Source: Bactericera cockerelli
Taxonomy: Eukaryota > Arthropoda > Insecta > Hemiptera > Triozidae
DNA: 64,000 nucleotides
Assembly (NCBI GenBank): GCA_024516035.1
Contig: CM044964.1
Span: 21,678,202-21,742,201 of the forward strand
Reading direction: 5' to 3'
Position 1 is the stretch's first letter, and each line of letters opens with the position of its first letter. The translations under genes and the position numbers were made by a program. The notes beneath the pieces are model-generated. The model made no database searches, had not been told where the DNA came from, and saw only the letters and a list, made by a program, of their open reading frames with translations. Positions 10,720 through 23,289 of the stretch are shown here, in pieces.

Positions 10720-11290
10720 TTGCATATAAGGGGTGCATTACGATTCGGCCCAAAAAGTTTTATGAAAAAGGTTTTCTTATGAAAAATTTTTCGGCTTATG
10801 AAAAAAGTAAAAAAAGTCACCGAACGATTCGTCCCAAAATGTTATATTGACAAAATTAAATAAACAAACAACAGGATTTGGCTCCGTGCAACATTCTAAA
10901 AACCGCACATATTGAGGGATTTTTTATTTTTATTGAACATTAAATAACGAAATTACCTTCTATGTATATCAGGCCTTGCCCTTCTTGTATTAGGCATGGC
11001 CTTCTATGTATTTTACCTAAACCTACTTTAAACCTAAGGCATTGCTTCCTATGTATTATCCCTAAACCTACTATATTCTTGAGGCAAGGCCTTTTATGTA
11101 TTTTACCTAACCCTACTTCAAAAAATAAAGGAGGGATATTTTGTGTGGGATCAAAACATGATAGTTTATTTTGGAATGAATCGGGTTATGGGCCGAATCA
11201 TGTTGTGTTTTTTTGGGGTGGAATCATGGCTATGGAAAAGGTCTACTCAGGCCGAATTTCGTGAAGTTCCCCACATAACACTCTGACTTT
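10720..11290. other. Non-coding stretch with a weak repeat at 10957-11125
   Basis: Four imperfect units of about 60 bp contain CCTTCTATGTATTTTACC and CTAAACCTACTTTAAA. A 100-aa + frame crosses them but looks repeat-driven. Nothing else is recognised. Confidence 0.4.
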
Positions 11291-11399
11291 TTAAATGAAA
11301 TTCTTTTAGACATATAAATGTGTTTTTTCCAGACACTTTATTCAGTTGACTCCAATCTTTTATTTTTCTCTCTTGTTTCGTTCTTGTATTTTTCTCTCT

Positions 11400-11477
11400 C
11401 TGTCTACGGAGAAGGCTTGGAGGGAGAGGGAAGAGAGAAAGAGAGAGAAATTGAGATGGACAGAGAGAAAGAAAGAG

Positions 11478-11541
<64 letters not shown>

Positions 11542-11690
11542 AAGAAAGAAAGAAAAAGATAGAAAGGAATAGGGAATGAACGAAGAAAAGAGAGAGAGAA
11601 CCATAAAAGAAGAAGAGACAGAAAAAGAAAGGAAGAGAGAGAGAAAGAGAAAAGACCAAAGAGTGAGTGAGAAAGAGAGGAATAGAGATA
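11400..11690 (+). repeat. GA microsatellite tract
   Basis: Almost pure (GA)n lies at 11485-11540 with AAAGAAAGA flanks. Frames on both strands are low complexity. Confidence 0.9.
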
Positions 11691-12044
11691 AGAGAGTCAC
11701 GAGATGTGTGTAGGAGTAATATCAGGAGCAAAGGTTTATGAAGAAAAGAAAATTATCGTAGCTGGGGAGGCAAATAATACAACAGAATGAGAGAATGGGC
11801 AAAAAAAAAAAAAAAAAAAAACAATAATAATGGAATACCCTCGCCTGTTAGTTAGAACATCTGTATATATTGTATCTATGTTGTTTCTCATATTTCTATT
11901 GTTCTCGATTACTTATTTTAATTTTCATCATTAGGTACTTGTTTCTACATGTCCATTAAAGAGTAGGTACTTACTATACATTAATAATATTATTATAGAC
12001 AGTTTGGAGTTCCAAAAGAGAAGCACCTACTAACACACCGATCT

Positions 12045-12225
12045 TTGATTTGATTTGATTTTATTCTTTATTTAATACAAATTTGATTTACATTTAATGA
12101 CACCTCCTCAGATAATTCTACCTTATTGTAAATAATTCTACCTCTATTTTGATCTATTGTAACTTGCTACACAACATGCTGTATAATGTATACTACCCTC
12201 CATCAATCCTCAGTACCTCGACAGT
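12045..12225 (-). repeat. Dispersed repeat, family M (3' end with TCAAA units)
   Basis: On the minus strand it reads GGTAGAATTATC, AGGAGGTGTC, ATTAAATAAAGAATAAAATC and then AAATC units. The same end occurs on the + strand at 23290-23378. The short-repeat terminus suggests a retroposon 3' end; the clade is unknown. Confidence 0.5.
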
Positions 12226-12249
12226 GACGATAGAAATTTCGGAACCGAG

Positions 12250-12515
12250 AATATTGGTATGAAAGGAATAGATGGAAGGAGAAAGAGGGAAGGGAGGGAG
12301 GGAGGGAGAGAGAGAAAGAGAGAGAGAGAGAGAGAAAGAGAGAGATATATAGAGAAAGAAAGAGATAGAAAAAAGAGGGAGTATGAGAGGAAAAAAGAAG
12401 AAGAGAGGGAGGGATACAGCTTAAAAAATCAATAGAGAAAGACTTAAAGGGGAGGGGGAGAAGTATCAAGTGTATTATGAATGAATGAGCGAGAACTGGG
12501 GGAGGGGGGGGGGGG
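12250..12515 (+). repeat. Purine tract with a poly-G run
   Basis: GGGA and GA runs lie at 12270-12420, and a G-run GGGGGAGGGGGGGGGGGGC at about 12498-12516 could form a G-quadruplex. Confidence 0.8.
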
Positions 12516-12679
12516 CATATATACAAATAAAAGAGAATGAATGGGAGAGAGACTTTGATGAGTGGGGGGAGGGAGAAGTAGAGAATTCAAAGAGTTGGGA
12601 GAGATATTGAGAAGTAAGAGATTGATTGAGAATTTTCCAAGGAGGTATAGAAGATACGTAAAGCAATTATTTATTTATT

Positions 12680-12832
12680 TTATTGGGATCTTTCTCTTCC
12701 TCTCAGTCTCGTAATCCTTTCTTTCCCTTTCCCTTCTTCTTTCTTTCTTTCTTTCCCTTCTTCTTTTTATTTATCACTCTCTCTCATAATCCTCTCTTTC
12801 CCTTCTCTCTCTCTCTCTCTCTCTCTCTCGTT
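12680..12832 (+). repeat. Pyrimidine CT/CTTT tract
   Basis: CCTTTCTTTC-type and (CT)n runs with no gene. Confidence 0.85.
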
Positions 12833-12967
12833 TTTTATGACTGATGGAAATTATGGTGCAATAGCATTAGATCTCGAACTTCGATGCTACCCACTAAAAA
12901 TTGTGACATAATACAAATAACTAGCTCATTTTTTTTTGACATTTTCATGTCTTTGCTCAGTCATGCG

Positions 12968-13305
12968 GACAGCCTCCGTGGCGTAATGGTTGTGACTACT
13001 GCCCGTAGTCCAGAGTTCCCGAGTTCAACTCCCGGTCGGGACAGACTTTTCGACGAAAATTCTGTTCCATCCAAACACGTGAGGCTGGCATTTCCGGCCC
13101 TACCCAGGCTGGGTGAGGTTAATGTGGGTAGCTGGTACGATTCCCAGCGAATGGAGGGTAAAACCCCCGTCCTGACTATCTATCTCAGTCAGGACGTTAA
13201 AACCAAATAGAATCAACTGGTCACAATAGATCTAATTAGGTCGCAGTGTTAATTGTACGGGTTTCACTGAAAACCCTGCAACCAGGTCAGATAATAATAA
13301 TGTCT
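12968..13305 (+). repeat. tRNA-derived SINE, family E, near full length
   Basis: The head reads GCCTCCGTGGCGTAATGGTT and has a B-box-like GAGTTCAACTCC. It is followed by the shared body (GGCATTTCCGGCCCTACCCA, GGCTGGGTGAGGTTAATGTG, AGCGAATGGAGGGTAAAACC) and a tail ending CAACCAGGTCAGATAATAAT. The body is the same as that of the 5S-headed family; other copies are at 20590-20885 and 36630-36962. Confidence 0.8.
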
Positions 13306-13309
13306 TTGC

Positions 13310-13528
13310 TCTGGCACATAACCAAAATTATGTAACGAAATTAAGTGACGAAATTATGTAACGAAATTATGTAACGAAATTATGTGACGAAATTATGTAA
13401 CGAAATATTAAATTGACATTTTCATGTCTTTGCTCTGGCACATAACCAAAATTATGTAACGAAATTATGTGACGAAATTATGTAACGAAATTATGTGACG
13501 AAATTATGTAACGAAATATTAAATTATA
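13310..13528 (+). repeat. 15-bp tandem repeat with a larger duplication
   Basis: Units ACGAAATTATGTAAC/GTGACG repeat in two blocks. Each block is preceded by TTCATGTCTTTGCTCTGGCA, so a unit of about 120 bp has itself been duplicated. Confidence 0.85.
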
Positions 13529-13564
13529 AATGAAAATGTCCCAATGGTTGCAGACTCGTATGCA

Positions 13565-14460
13565 AGCGTTTTTTGACATTTTTTTCTTTTTCTTTCTTCT
13601 TCTTTTTCTTGCTCTGTCTTTCCTAATCTCTTTCCCCTCCTTACCCCCCCCCCCCCTCTATCCGTCTCTCTCCTTTTATCTGCTTCTCTTTCTCTCTCCC
13701 AATTTTCATTCTCCCCCAAGTCTCCCATTTCAACCCCATAAATAACCAACACCCAGACACCTGGAATTCACCGAGCTCACTCTATCTCCCTGCTTCCTTT
13801 GATAAAATACAAACAGATAAATGAATGGTTTAAGACAAATTTTCTCTCATTATAAACTCTCCCCTTCTCCTTTTTTTGATAATCATAAATTATTTATCTC
13901 TGTCTCTCTTTTTCTGTCTCCTCTTCCCAACTATCTCTCTCTTTTCTTCCCTACTCTCTCTCTCTCTGTTTCTCTCTCTCTTTTTCACTCTTTTCTTCCC
14001 TACTCTCTCTCTCCCTTATTCTTTATTTCTCTCTGCTCTTCTCGCTCTCCCCTTTTTTATTTTTCCCTGTTGGTCTTTTACGAGTATCTCGACCTCTATA
14101 CTAGGACAGCTATATTTATACAATAATTATTATACATACATAGAACTATATATATTATAAAATTTAGAACCCACTCAATCTCCTTCAATAAACCTTCAAT
14201 TCATAGCTTCTCTCTCTCTCTCTTTTGATCATTTTCTCTCTTTCTCCCCTTTTCTTTCTCTCTCTTGCTTTCTCTTTCTTCATTTTTCAAAATTTCTTTA
14301 TTTTTTCTCTTTCTCTCACTCTCTCTCCCCTTTTCTTTCTCTCTCTTGCTTTCTCTTTCTTCATTTTTCAAAATTTCTTTTTTTTTTCTTTCTCTCTTTC
14401 TTTCGTTATCTCTTTCTTTCTTTCGTTCTCTCACTCTTTCACCTTTTCGTTATCCCCCTC
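13565..14460 (+). repeat. Pyrimidine-rich region with an 82-bp local duplication
   Basis: CT-rich sequence lies at 13570-13760, 13880-14070 and 14205-14460. In the last block TTTCTTCATTTTTCAAAATT recurs with its CT flank (about 14275 and 14357). All open frames here are low complexity. Confidence 0.8.
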
Positions 14461-14467
14461 TCACTCA

Positions 14468-14560
14468 CAAAGTGAATTTTACTCAAACTCACACTCAAAG
14501 TTTTACCAAACACGAGGCTCGAAGCACCAACATCCGGATTACAAGTCCGCCAATATTACA
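14468..14560 (-). repeat. tRNA-derived SINE, family B, fragment
   Basis: ACTCAAACTCACACTCAAAG followed by GGATTACAAGTCCGCC is the reverse of the family B body and head. Confidence 0.5.
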
Positions 14561-14807
14561 ATATTACAGCTCTATAGCGATTCGCTTTACCAATATTGTA
14601 GCTCTATAGCGATTCGATATGTTAATGAATTCGTGCGAATATTCAATGTCATTGAGGCAATGCCATCAGTCAGTCATACTATAGGATCATGCATATCTTG
14701 AGATAATGACCCTCACACGCACAACCTAGCCAGCAAGAGAATAAGAACCTATCTATACAAGTCCATGTATTTCTTTCCATGCGCCTGAAAACTGATGTAA
14801 CTTCGCT

Positions 14808-15890
14808 TGTAGGAAGGGTTGAGTGGAAGAGATTGCCATGGGCAATAACCCCGCCCAAAATATATACATATACAGTAGAAATCGGTTATAACGAACTTCA
14901 AGGGACCGGAGAAAATTGTTCGTTATAGCCGATTGTCACTATAACCGATATATCGCTTATAGCGAACTTGTTCGCTATAAGCGATATTTATTGTCTATAA
15001 AGAACAATGTTTGTTATAAGAGATAATATGTACATATGTAGGTACATATGTACTTTTATCTATATAGGGTATAAAAGGTACAATATTATTACATACATAC
15101 ATATTATTATTGTAATAATAATATTTATTATTATTATTACATATTATTATTATGTATGTATTAGTATTTCAAAAATGTAATTAAAGTAAAAACAATTGAG
15201 ACACGAAAAAACACGAAACACTAAAATAAAACAAGAAATGAAAAAAAATTATGTAAAAGATTTTCAGGACCTAGTAAAAAGCAATCGACAAGTTTGTGCA
15301 GGATAAAACATGTTTTCTATTTTATTCTTCATAGCAAAAAAAAAAAAAAAAAAAAATGTTTGTTATAACCGATAGGAAGTTGGTCTGGGGACTTCAAAAT
15401 TTGTTCGCTATAGCCGATTTGTTCATTATAGCCGATGTTCGTTATAATCGATACATATGTTAATTTTCCATAAGACTCCAAGGGACCAAAGATTTTGTTC
15501 GTTATAGCCGATTATTCGTTATAACCGGTGTCGTTATAACCGATTTCTACTGTATGTCCTAACTTTCGTTAGGACATATATGTATATATTTTGTTTCGTT
15601 ACATATATGTCCTAACTTTCGTTAGGACATATATGTATATATTTTGTTTATTTTTTCCCTGTTTATATTTATATGGTCAATTTGAGTGGAAGAGATTGCC
15701 ATGGGCAATAACCCCGCCCTTTCGTTAGGACATATATGTATATATTGTGTTTATTTTTTTCCTGTTTATATTTATATGGTCAATTTTGTATTTTAATTTT
15801 TACCATTATTTGTTTGCATTATTTGTTTGTATACCTATATGTTCTTCTAATAAAGAATTTAATAATAATGATAATATTAGATAACATTTT
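14808..15890 (+). repeat. Repeat family H, two adjoining copies, the first split by a MITE
   Basis: Family H carries GGTGGAAGAGATTGCC, GGCAATAACCCCGCCC, TTAGGACATATATGTATAT and a 3' end with TTCTAATAAAGAATTTAATA. One copy starts at about 14815 and is interrupted at 14873-15552. A second starts at about 15682 and runs to about 15890. Further copies lie at 22228, 34765, 35103, 39041 and 53360. The AATAAAG-containing end suggests a retroposon. Confidence 0.65.
14873..15552. mobile_element. pogo/Tigger-like MITE flanked by TA
   Basis: The ends are CAGTAGAAATCGGTTATAAC on the left and GTTATAACCGATTTCTACTG on the right, perfect inverted repeats flanked by TA (14871-14872 and 15553-15554). The interior repeats the terminal word many times (GTTCGTTATAGCCGAT and variants). 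The CAGTAGAA start and TA target fit the Tc1/mariner superfamily, pogo/Tigger type. There is no transposase, so it is non-autonomous. Confidence 0.85.
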
Positions 15891-15929
15891 CTTTACATGA
15901 CAAGTTATCCACCCATTTGGAAATTTTAC

Positions 15930-16250
15930 CACATAATAATACGTCTTGGTCTTACTGCTGGAATAATGGGACTTATTAATTCTAAATTGGGCAGAATAAA
16001 AAAGGCGATATTATTATTAATATTATTTACCGACATTATAGTGCTTGAATCGATAAGGCGGCGGACTTGTAAAAATACCAAATGGGAGGATCGTGGTGGG
16101 GTATTAGGTCTTTAAATAATAACAATAAAAATAACATGTCATGTCCCGGCTGGGTTGGGTCATATTAAGGTCTTTAAATAATAACAATAAAACAACATGT
16201 CATGTCCCGGCTGATGGGTTTCGAGCTACCGCGACAGTCTAAGTAAATGT
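15930..16250 (+). repeat. Scrambled SINE A fragments
   Basis: ACGTCTTGGTCTTACTGCTG (family A tail, forward) is followed by an internal piece of a family B head (CGATAAGGCGGCGGACTTGT), a CAAATGGGAGGAT word, and two copies of GTCATGTCCCGGCTG. Pieces of at least two SINE families are interleaved. Confidence 0.5.
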
Positions 16251-16419
16251 TTATTATAAAAAGTAAAAGGGATTTACCTACTTGAAAAAACACATATTAA
16301 GTTTTGTTAGTCTTCTTTATTCTTATCAGTAAAGTATTACTTGTTATCAGTAAATTGTGTAGAGTACTGTTTTTGTTTTATTTATTTGATTATTTATTGA
16401 GCTCATCTCTCCTTTCACG

Positions 16420-16620
16420 CCGACCTCAGTAGCTTGATCCATAAGGTGGTGGACTTGTAACCTGGAGCTTAGCGGTTTGAAAAGAGACATAACTGGCTTT
16501 CAATTTAGAGCGCACGAATAGCTCGCAGTGATTAAGCACTCGCTTGCCACACCGAAAGTCCCGGGTTCGAACCCCCGCGCCAATAAAAAATTGTCTTAAA
16601 TATTTTTTGGTTACAGTTGT
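16420..16620 (+). repeat. SINE fragments: family B head, then family K head
   Basis: GACCTCAGTAGCTTGATCCA and TTGTAACCTGGAG mark family B. From about 16508 a second tRNA-like head with AATAGCTCGCAGTGATTAAG and CGGGTTCGAACCC follows. Confidence 0.55.
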
Positions 16621-16852
16621 TTGTAAGGAATACCTTCCGGTGCGCTCCAATTGACCCAGCGCGCGCCTAAATGGGAAGTATTGTGTCACTTCTCGCCCAT
16701 CAGAGGGGAGGCATGCAACGGGACGGGCCCGGGCAGGCTTCAACACAGACCACAAGCGTCTACAGTAGCTTCTATTTCATGGCTACGAAATAAAAAAGTC
16801 TGTGAAACACTCACCTTAAAAAAAAACACACCACACACACTCATTTGAGTTT

Positions 16853-18695
16853 GTGACCAGCATACCTGTCTCTCAATAAACACTTTATTCACCAGCATAC
16901 CTGTCTCTCAATAAACACCATATTCACCAGCATACCTGTCTCTCAATAAACACTATATTCACCAGCATACCTGTCTCTCAATAAACACCATATTCACCAG
17001 CATACCTGTCTCTCAATAAACACCATATTCACCAGCATACCTGTCTCTCAATAAACACCATATTCACCAGCATACCTGTCTCTCAATAAACACCATATTC
17101 ACCAGCATACCTGTCTCTCAATAAACACCATATTCACCAGCATACCTGTCTCTCAATAAACACCATATTCACCAGCATACCTGTCTCTCAATAAACACCA
17201 TATTCACCAGCATACCTGTCTCACAATAAACACCATATTCACCAGCATACCTGTCTCTCAATAAACACCGCATTCGCCAGCATACCTGTCTCTCAATAAA
17301 CACCATATTCACCAGCATACCTGTCTCTCAATAAACACCGCATTCGCCAGCATACCTGTCTCTCAATAAACACCACATTCACCAGCATACCTGTCTCTCA
17401 ATAAACACCACATTCACCAGCATACCTGTCTCTCAATAAACACTATATTCACCAGCATACCTGTCTCTCAATAAACACCATATTCACCAGCATACCTGTC
17501 TCTCAATAAACACCACATTCACCAGCATACCTGTCTCTCAATAAACACCACATTCACCAGCATACCTGTCTCTCAATAAACACCATATTCACCAGCATAC
17601 CTGTCTCTCAATAAACACCATATTGACCATGACCAGCATACCTGTCTCTCAATAAACACCATATTCACCAGCATACCTGTCTCTCAATAAACACCATATT
17701 CACCAGCATACCTGTCTCTCAATAAACACCATATTCACCAGCATACCTGTCTCTCAATAAACACCATATTCACCAGCATACCTGTCTCAATAAACACAAT
17801 ATTCACCAGCATACTTGTCTCTCAATAAACAACATATTCACCAGCATACCTGTCTCTCAATAAACACCATATTGACCATGACCAGCATACCTGTCTCTCA
17901 ATAAACACCACATTCACCAGCATACCTGTCTCTCAATAAACACCATATTGACCATGACCAGCATACCTGTCTCTCAATAAACACCACATTCACCAGCATA
18001 CCTGTCTCTCAATAAACACCATATTGACCATGACCAGCATACCTGTCTCTCAATAAACACCACATTCACCAGCATACCTGTCTCTCAATAAACACCATAT
18101 TGACCATGACCAGCATACCTGTCTCTCAATAAACACCATATTGACCATGACCAGCATACCTGTCTCTCAATAAACACCATATTGACCATGACCAGCATAC
18201 CTGTCTCTCAATAAACACCATATTGACCATGACCAGCATACCTGTCTCTCAATAAACACCATATTGACCATGACCAGCATACCTGTCTCTCAATAAACAC
18301 CATATTGACCATGACCAGCATACCTGTCTCTCAATAAACACCATATTGACCAGCATACCTGTCTCTCAATAAACACTATATTCACCAGCATACCTGTCTC
18401 TCAATAAACACCATATTGACCATGACCAGCATACCTGTCTCTCAATAAACACCATATTGACCAGCATACCTGTCTCTCAATAAACACTATATTCACCAGC
18501 ATACCTGTCTCTCAATAAACACCATATTGACCAGCATACCTGTCCCTTAATAAACACCATATTGACCAGCATACCTGTCTCTCAATAAACACTATATTCA
18601 CCAGCATACCTGTCTCTCAATAAATACCATATTCACCAGCATACCTGTCTCTCAATAAACACCATATTCACCAGCATACCTGTGTGTTCTCATCC
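16853..18695 (+). repeat. Minisatellite array, 35-bp and 41-bp units, about 50 copies
   Basis: The 35-bp unit contains ACCAGCATACCTGTCTCTCA then ATAAACACCATATTC. A 41-bp variant ends ATATTGACCATG. The left part is mainly 35-bp units. Around 17880-18100 the two types alternate as a 76-bp higher-order unit, then comes a run of 41-bp units to about 18320, then a mixture. Copies are very similar, so the array is young or homogenised. Every unit has AATAAA on the + strand and CAGGTATGC on the minus strand. Confidence 0.95.
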
Positions 18696-18939
18696 TAATT
18701 GACAGCTAATTACAGGTACTAATTGCTTGTCCGACTCTCATTACACGTAACCATATCATAACCGTTCACTTGACGTTGCTAATTGTTCCAATACGTTGCT
18801 AATTGTTCCAATACGTTTGATTTTTTGCCTCTCATGTCCCATTAATGTCCAATGAAAGAATTTCCATTTCATGTGTGCACTTTATGGTTTCTTGGAATGA
18901 TCCATAAGCAAGCATTGGTAGACGAGGTGGTTAGTAATC

Positions 18940-19470
18940 AGTTATTCACCGTGTTCGAGTGAGTTAGCGCGCTAGGCATTGGTCGCACAGTGACCTGGGT
19001 TCGATCGCCAACGGGACAGGATTTTTTCTGATCTCTTCTTGGGTGTTCGGGGTTCACTCATACCTCGTGAAGAAAAATGAGTAGCTGCTTTAATTTTAGC
19101 AGCGACCAGTGGCGGAATTATAGACAAAAATAAGATATTGGGATATTAAATTACCTAATTTTGGATCTTATAATGTCTAATTTTTGTTAAGTATTTTTAT
19201 TTTTGACTTTTTTCTGATATTTAAATGTTAGAATTATTACTTTGTATTTTGTCATATTTTAGCACCCATATTTTAAACTGTGAAAGATTATTTTCTAATT
19301 TTGTATTGTATTTTATTTTTTAACTTTTGTTATTTGTTAAATGTTTATATGGACTCTTTCCGTAAATACAAGTCCCTTTGAGCACCATTACCATTACCAT
19401 TACCATAAAGATACGGAAAAGTCCTATGATTCTGCGCTACCCACTAAAATTGTGATATAATTATTACTGT
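18940..19470 (+). repeat. tRNA-derived SINE, family D, split by an AT-rich insert
   Basis: The head is GAGTTAGCGCGCTAGGCATT with GGTTCGATCGCC, and the body reads GTTCGGGGTTCACTCATACC and AAAAATGAGTAGCTGCTTT. The family continues at about 19410 with AAAGTCCTATGATTCTGCGC. Between them (about 19135-19405) lies AT-rich sequence ending in four CATTAC units, which looks like a separate insertion. Confidence 0.65.
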
Positions 19471-19772
19471 AGTGGATGTGGTTAGGGTTATGGTGCTAGA
19501 CTTGTAATGTAAACAATCCAGCTCATGGATCCGTGATCTGTGGATCGGATCCCACCCAATGATTTTCTCATTTATTTGAGCAACGTGCACTGATGGTCAA
19601 GTTGTTAACGCACTATTCTGGTAATCCAGGTAGCGTAGGGATCCGTTGGTTCGAATCCCACCCAGTGCATGAATTTTCCCTCATTAATTTGAGTTTGTGA
19701 CCACATAAAAATAAGACTCTGAGGGTTAGGTGGTAGAAAATGCTTTGAGCATTAACCTCGCCTGGTAATTGA
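19470..19772 (+). repeat. tRNA-derived SINE, family C, a decayed copy followed by a better copy
   Basis: A degraded copy (about 19470-19580, with GGATCGGATCCCACCCAATG) precedes a good copy from 19585. The latter has a GTGCAC start, GGTAATCCAGGTAGCGTAGG, ATCCGTTGGTTCGAATCCCA, TTTGAGTTTGTGACCACATA and the terminal block GGTAGAAAATGCTTTGAGCA with TTAACCTCGCCTGG. Confidence 0.7.
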
Positions 19773-19779
19773 TATTCTT

Positions 19780-20258
19780 ACTAATACAATAATAATTATT
19801 AATATTTCTATCCTTCTTCATCAATTTAGGATTTGCAGGGGAGAGCTATGATTTTTTTTTATTATTAAAAATCTCGAAATATTAATCTTGACACAGACGA
19901 AAACCCAATAGCCATTTTTTTTTAATACTCCACGAAAACAAAACAGCATTCACAAAACGTGGATAAAAAATCCGTTCTCATATTCGTGATCACTTGACTC
20001 ACTGGATCAGGTTTAACCTAAATCTCACGAGGCTAGATGCCCTTGACAGAATGGCCAGGTACATATTTAACATTACACTGAGAGTACCTGGCAATAAAAT
20101 ATAGTTACATATACCATATACACCTAAATACCATATACAAAATATATATGTAGTAACAAAATAAATAACATATACACCTTTACATCGTAAAATTGTATAT
20201 AAGTACTGAGAATTGTGTGTAGTAAGCAAGTACATAATATATAACAAAATACATATAG
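19780..20258. other. AT-rich spacer
   Basis: Poly-T and ATATAC-rich sequence. A 100-aa minus frame (19999-20301) has no recognisable domain and runs into SINE sequence. No gene is called. Confidence 0.4.
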
Positions 20259-20259
20259 T

Positions 20260-20525
20260 CACCGTGGCAGAGTGAGTTAGCGCGCTAGGCATTGCACGCA
20301 TGGTGACCTGGGTTCAATCCCCAGCGGGGCAGGAATTTGGATGTTCGGGGTCCACTCATACCTCGTGAGGAAAAATGAGTAGCTGCTTTGATGTGAAGCA
20401 GCGCCGAGTGGCAGAATCATAGGCAAAACTATAATGCAAGCAGCAAGATTGTAATTAAAGTGGTAAAGTCCTATGAATCTGCGCTTCCCACAAAAATATT
20501 GTGACATTATAACACAAAGAAAAAC
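20260..20525 (+). repeat. tRNA-derived SINE, family D, full-length copy
   Basis: CACCGTGGCAGAGTGAGTTA, GACCTGGGTTCAATCCCCAG, GTCCACTCATACCTCGTGAG and GTCCTATGAATCTGCGCTTC follow in order, and it ends near TTGTGACATTATAACAC. Comparison with 18940-19470 defines the family length as about 265 bp. Confidence 0.7.
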
Positions 20526-20589
20526 CATTATTATTATAACATGATACGATATAATTTTTAATTTTTTTTTGTTATTAATAATATTATTA

Positions 20590-20885
20590 TCTGACCTGGT
20601 TGCACAGTTTTCGGTGGAATGCTTGCTAATAACATTGCAACCTTATTAGACCAGTTGATTCTATTTTGTTCCAACGTCCTGATTTCTTTGAGATAGTTTA
20701 ACACAGCTACTCACAGTAACCTCACCCAACCTGCAGGACCGAAAATGCCCCGCCCCTCGCGTTGTAAGCTTCGGAGGGAACAGAATTTTCTGTTCGAAAA
20801 GTCTGCTCCAACTGGGTATCGCACTCAGGATCTCTGAATTACGGGCAGTATAATAGTCACAACCGTTACGCCACGGAGCCTGCCT
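20590..20885 (-). repeat. tRNA-derived SINE, family E
   Basis: It is read on the minus strand. The head is at the right end (reverse of CACAACCGTTACGCCACGGA), the body holds the reverse of AGTAACCTCACCCAACCTGC, and the tail is at the left end (reverse of CTGACCTGGTTGCA). The body is partly deleted. Confidence 0.7.
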
Positions 20886-21189
20886 ATCAACATACATTAT
20901 TCGTTTTAAGCTTCATATTAGTAATCCTAAGTAATGTTATACCTACTATGAGAAGAAAAGAAATAGTTGTATGTACTAGCATAAGCATTACTTTTAATAT
21001 CAACCATTGTAACATTCCAATTTGAAAAAATACAATTTTTTAAAATAAGAATTTTTATAGTAGTTATATATTTGAAATTCGAACATTTTAAACTATTTCA
21101 AATAAAATATCTCATTGAGATCTTCTGGGACTGGACCTGCGCCCACAATGCTTGCGGCGTTGCATAAATACAATTATATTTGATTGATT

Positions 21190-21345
21190 GAATAGTCCCC
21201 CTCTGTCTGGAAAAGAAAAAATAAAAGTTCCTTTGCTTGGAAAGCACCAATACAAGGAGACATAAAAGTTCCTTTGCTTGGAAAACACCCTATAGGTACA
21301 AAGGGACATGAAAGTCCGATTCGCCAAAGCGATAACGTCCAACCA
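21190..21345. repeat. Short local duplication
   Basis: AAAAGTTCCTTTGCTTGGAA occurs twice, about 55 bp apart, followed by AAAGCACCAATACAAGG and AACACCCTATAGGTACA respectively. The flank has a third, weaker copy. Confidence 0.5.
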
Positions 21346-21387
21346 GACTCTCGGACATAAGAGACGAGACGCTATTACACTGGCAGC

Positions 21388-21421
21388 CCCCCCCCCCTCC
21401 TTGCCCCCCCCCCCCCCCCCT
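21388..21421. other. Poly-C tracts (G-quadruplex potential on the minus strand)
   Basis: Two long C runs separated by TCCTTG give four or more G-runs on the minus strand. Confidence 0.7.
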
Positions 21422-21439
21422 CACCTCCATTACTGAGTT

Positions 21440-22225
21440 GACCTTTTCCAAAACCCGATAATAACGTTGCCGTTCGAATATAATACACACTATCTCGCTA
21501 AGCTTCGAACGCCAGCACGAAGAAAAAGAAAAATATGAAACGTCCACAAATATGAAAAAATCTGGTGTGACACCACACGACTTTCCTTATCACTCGAAAA
21601 TAAGTCTACCACTCGTAACTCAACGGTATCTTTCAGTTGACTAAAATAAATGTCAAATTCGTAATCAGCACCTGAAAATTATTGGAATTGATATGTCACA
21701 ACCCCCATATAGGATAATAATAAATACAATACTTTCCTTATGATAGGAAATATAGGATAAGGAAAGGAAAAAAGTTAGTCTGAGCGGGACCCTCGAGAAT
21801 ACCGGTGAATTGGGGCCGGGTTTTTAAAAAATTCAACATATCAAAAAATGATCCGAGTAAACCCCTATTATTTTTTAATTCTAAGTAAAGTAATTCTAAG
21901 TTGTTCTCTAACTTTTTTGTATCTCTAACCAATTCAAAGAAATGGTCCTTGCGGCCAACTTTTGCGGCCCTGCGGTCGATTTCAGCCAAAAGTTTCGTGG
22001 TTAATGTGGTACATAAATTCAACTTTCATAATAAATTTCGAGACTCTAGCTCGAGATATCTTGTTCAATGTTCACATACACACACAGACACACGGACCAA
22101 TGGCTGAAAACAACTTTTTTGGTATCCTGATGCTATCTGATGGTTGGTCCAGAAATGTAAAAAACTGGCTAGGTCAAATTTTCGGACGGATCGAAAATGA
22201 GTTCTATTAATAAGATACAAGGATT
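21440..22225. other. Non-coding spacer
   Basis: Short frames exist on both strands, but none has a domain, conserved motif or splice context I recognise. CACACACAGACACACGG at about 22078 is a short microsatellite. Confidence 0.4.
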
Positions 22226-22227
22226 TG

Positions 22228-22400
22228 GTGGAAGAGATTGCCTTAGCCAATAATCCCGCCCTTTAGTTAGGACATGTGTTTATATTTATATTTCTATTCT
22301 ATTTCTTTTTTATAGTATATATTATTTCCATTATTTAATTGTTATAATAATTACTTGTATTCTACATAATATATGTCTTCTTAAATCTAAAAAAGTGTTT
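22228..22400 (+). repeat. Repeat family H
   Basis: GGTGGAAGAGATTGCC and CAATAATCCCGCCCTTTAGT are followed by an AT-rich 3' region. Confidence 0.6.
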
Positions 22401-22679
22401 CATAATAATAATACATTTAATATCTTAAGACATAGGTGTCTATAAAATCATTCCACCACCGATGGATTGTAATGTAGATATCTAACTCACCTAAGAACAC
22501 GGAATTGGTTCATGAATCATATACTACATAATTATGTACCATGATAATATTGATTCAAAAAGGGAGAAAAAACCATTCTCAAAAATTGACAAAGCAAAAA
22601 AATTCATCAAATATTTTGTTAATTGACAAACAAAGTTCTGTTTTTTGACATACTCAATTTACCCTTTTACATTTATTAT

Positions 22680-23278
<599 letters not shown>

Positions 23279-23289
23279 CCTATCTATAC

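Noticed and set aside
16853..18695. CRISPR-like array of 35-bp repeats
   Set aside because: Units are contiguous without unique spacers, and the context is eukaryotic; it is a minisatellite.
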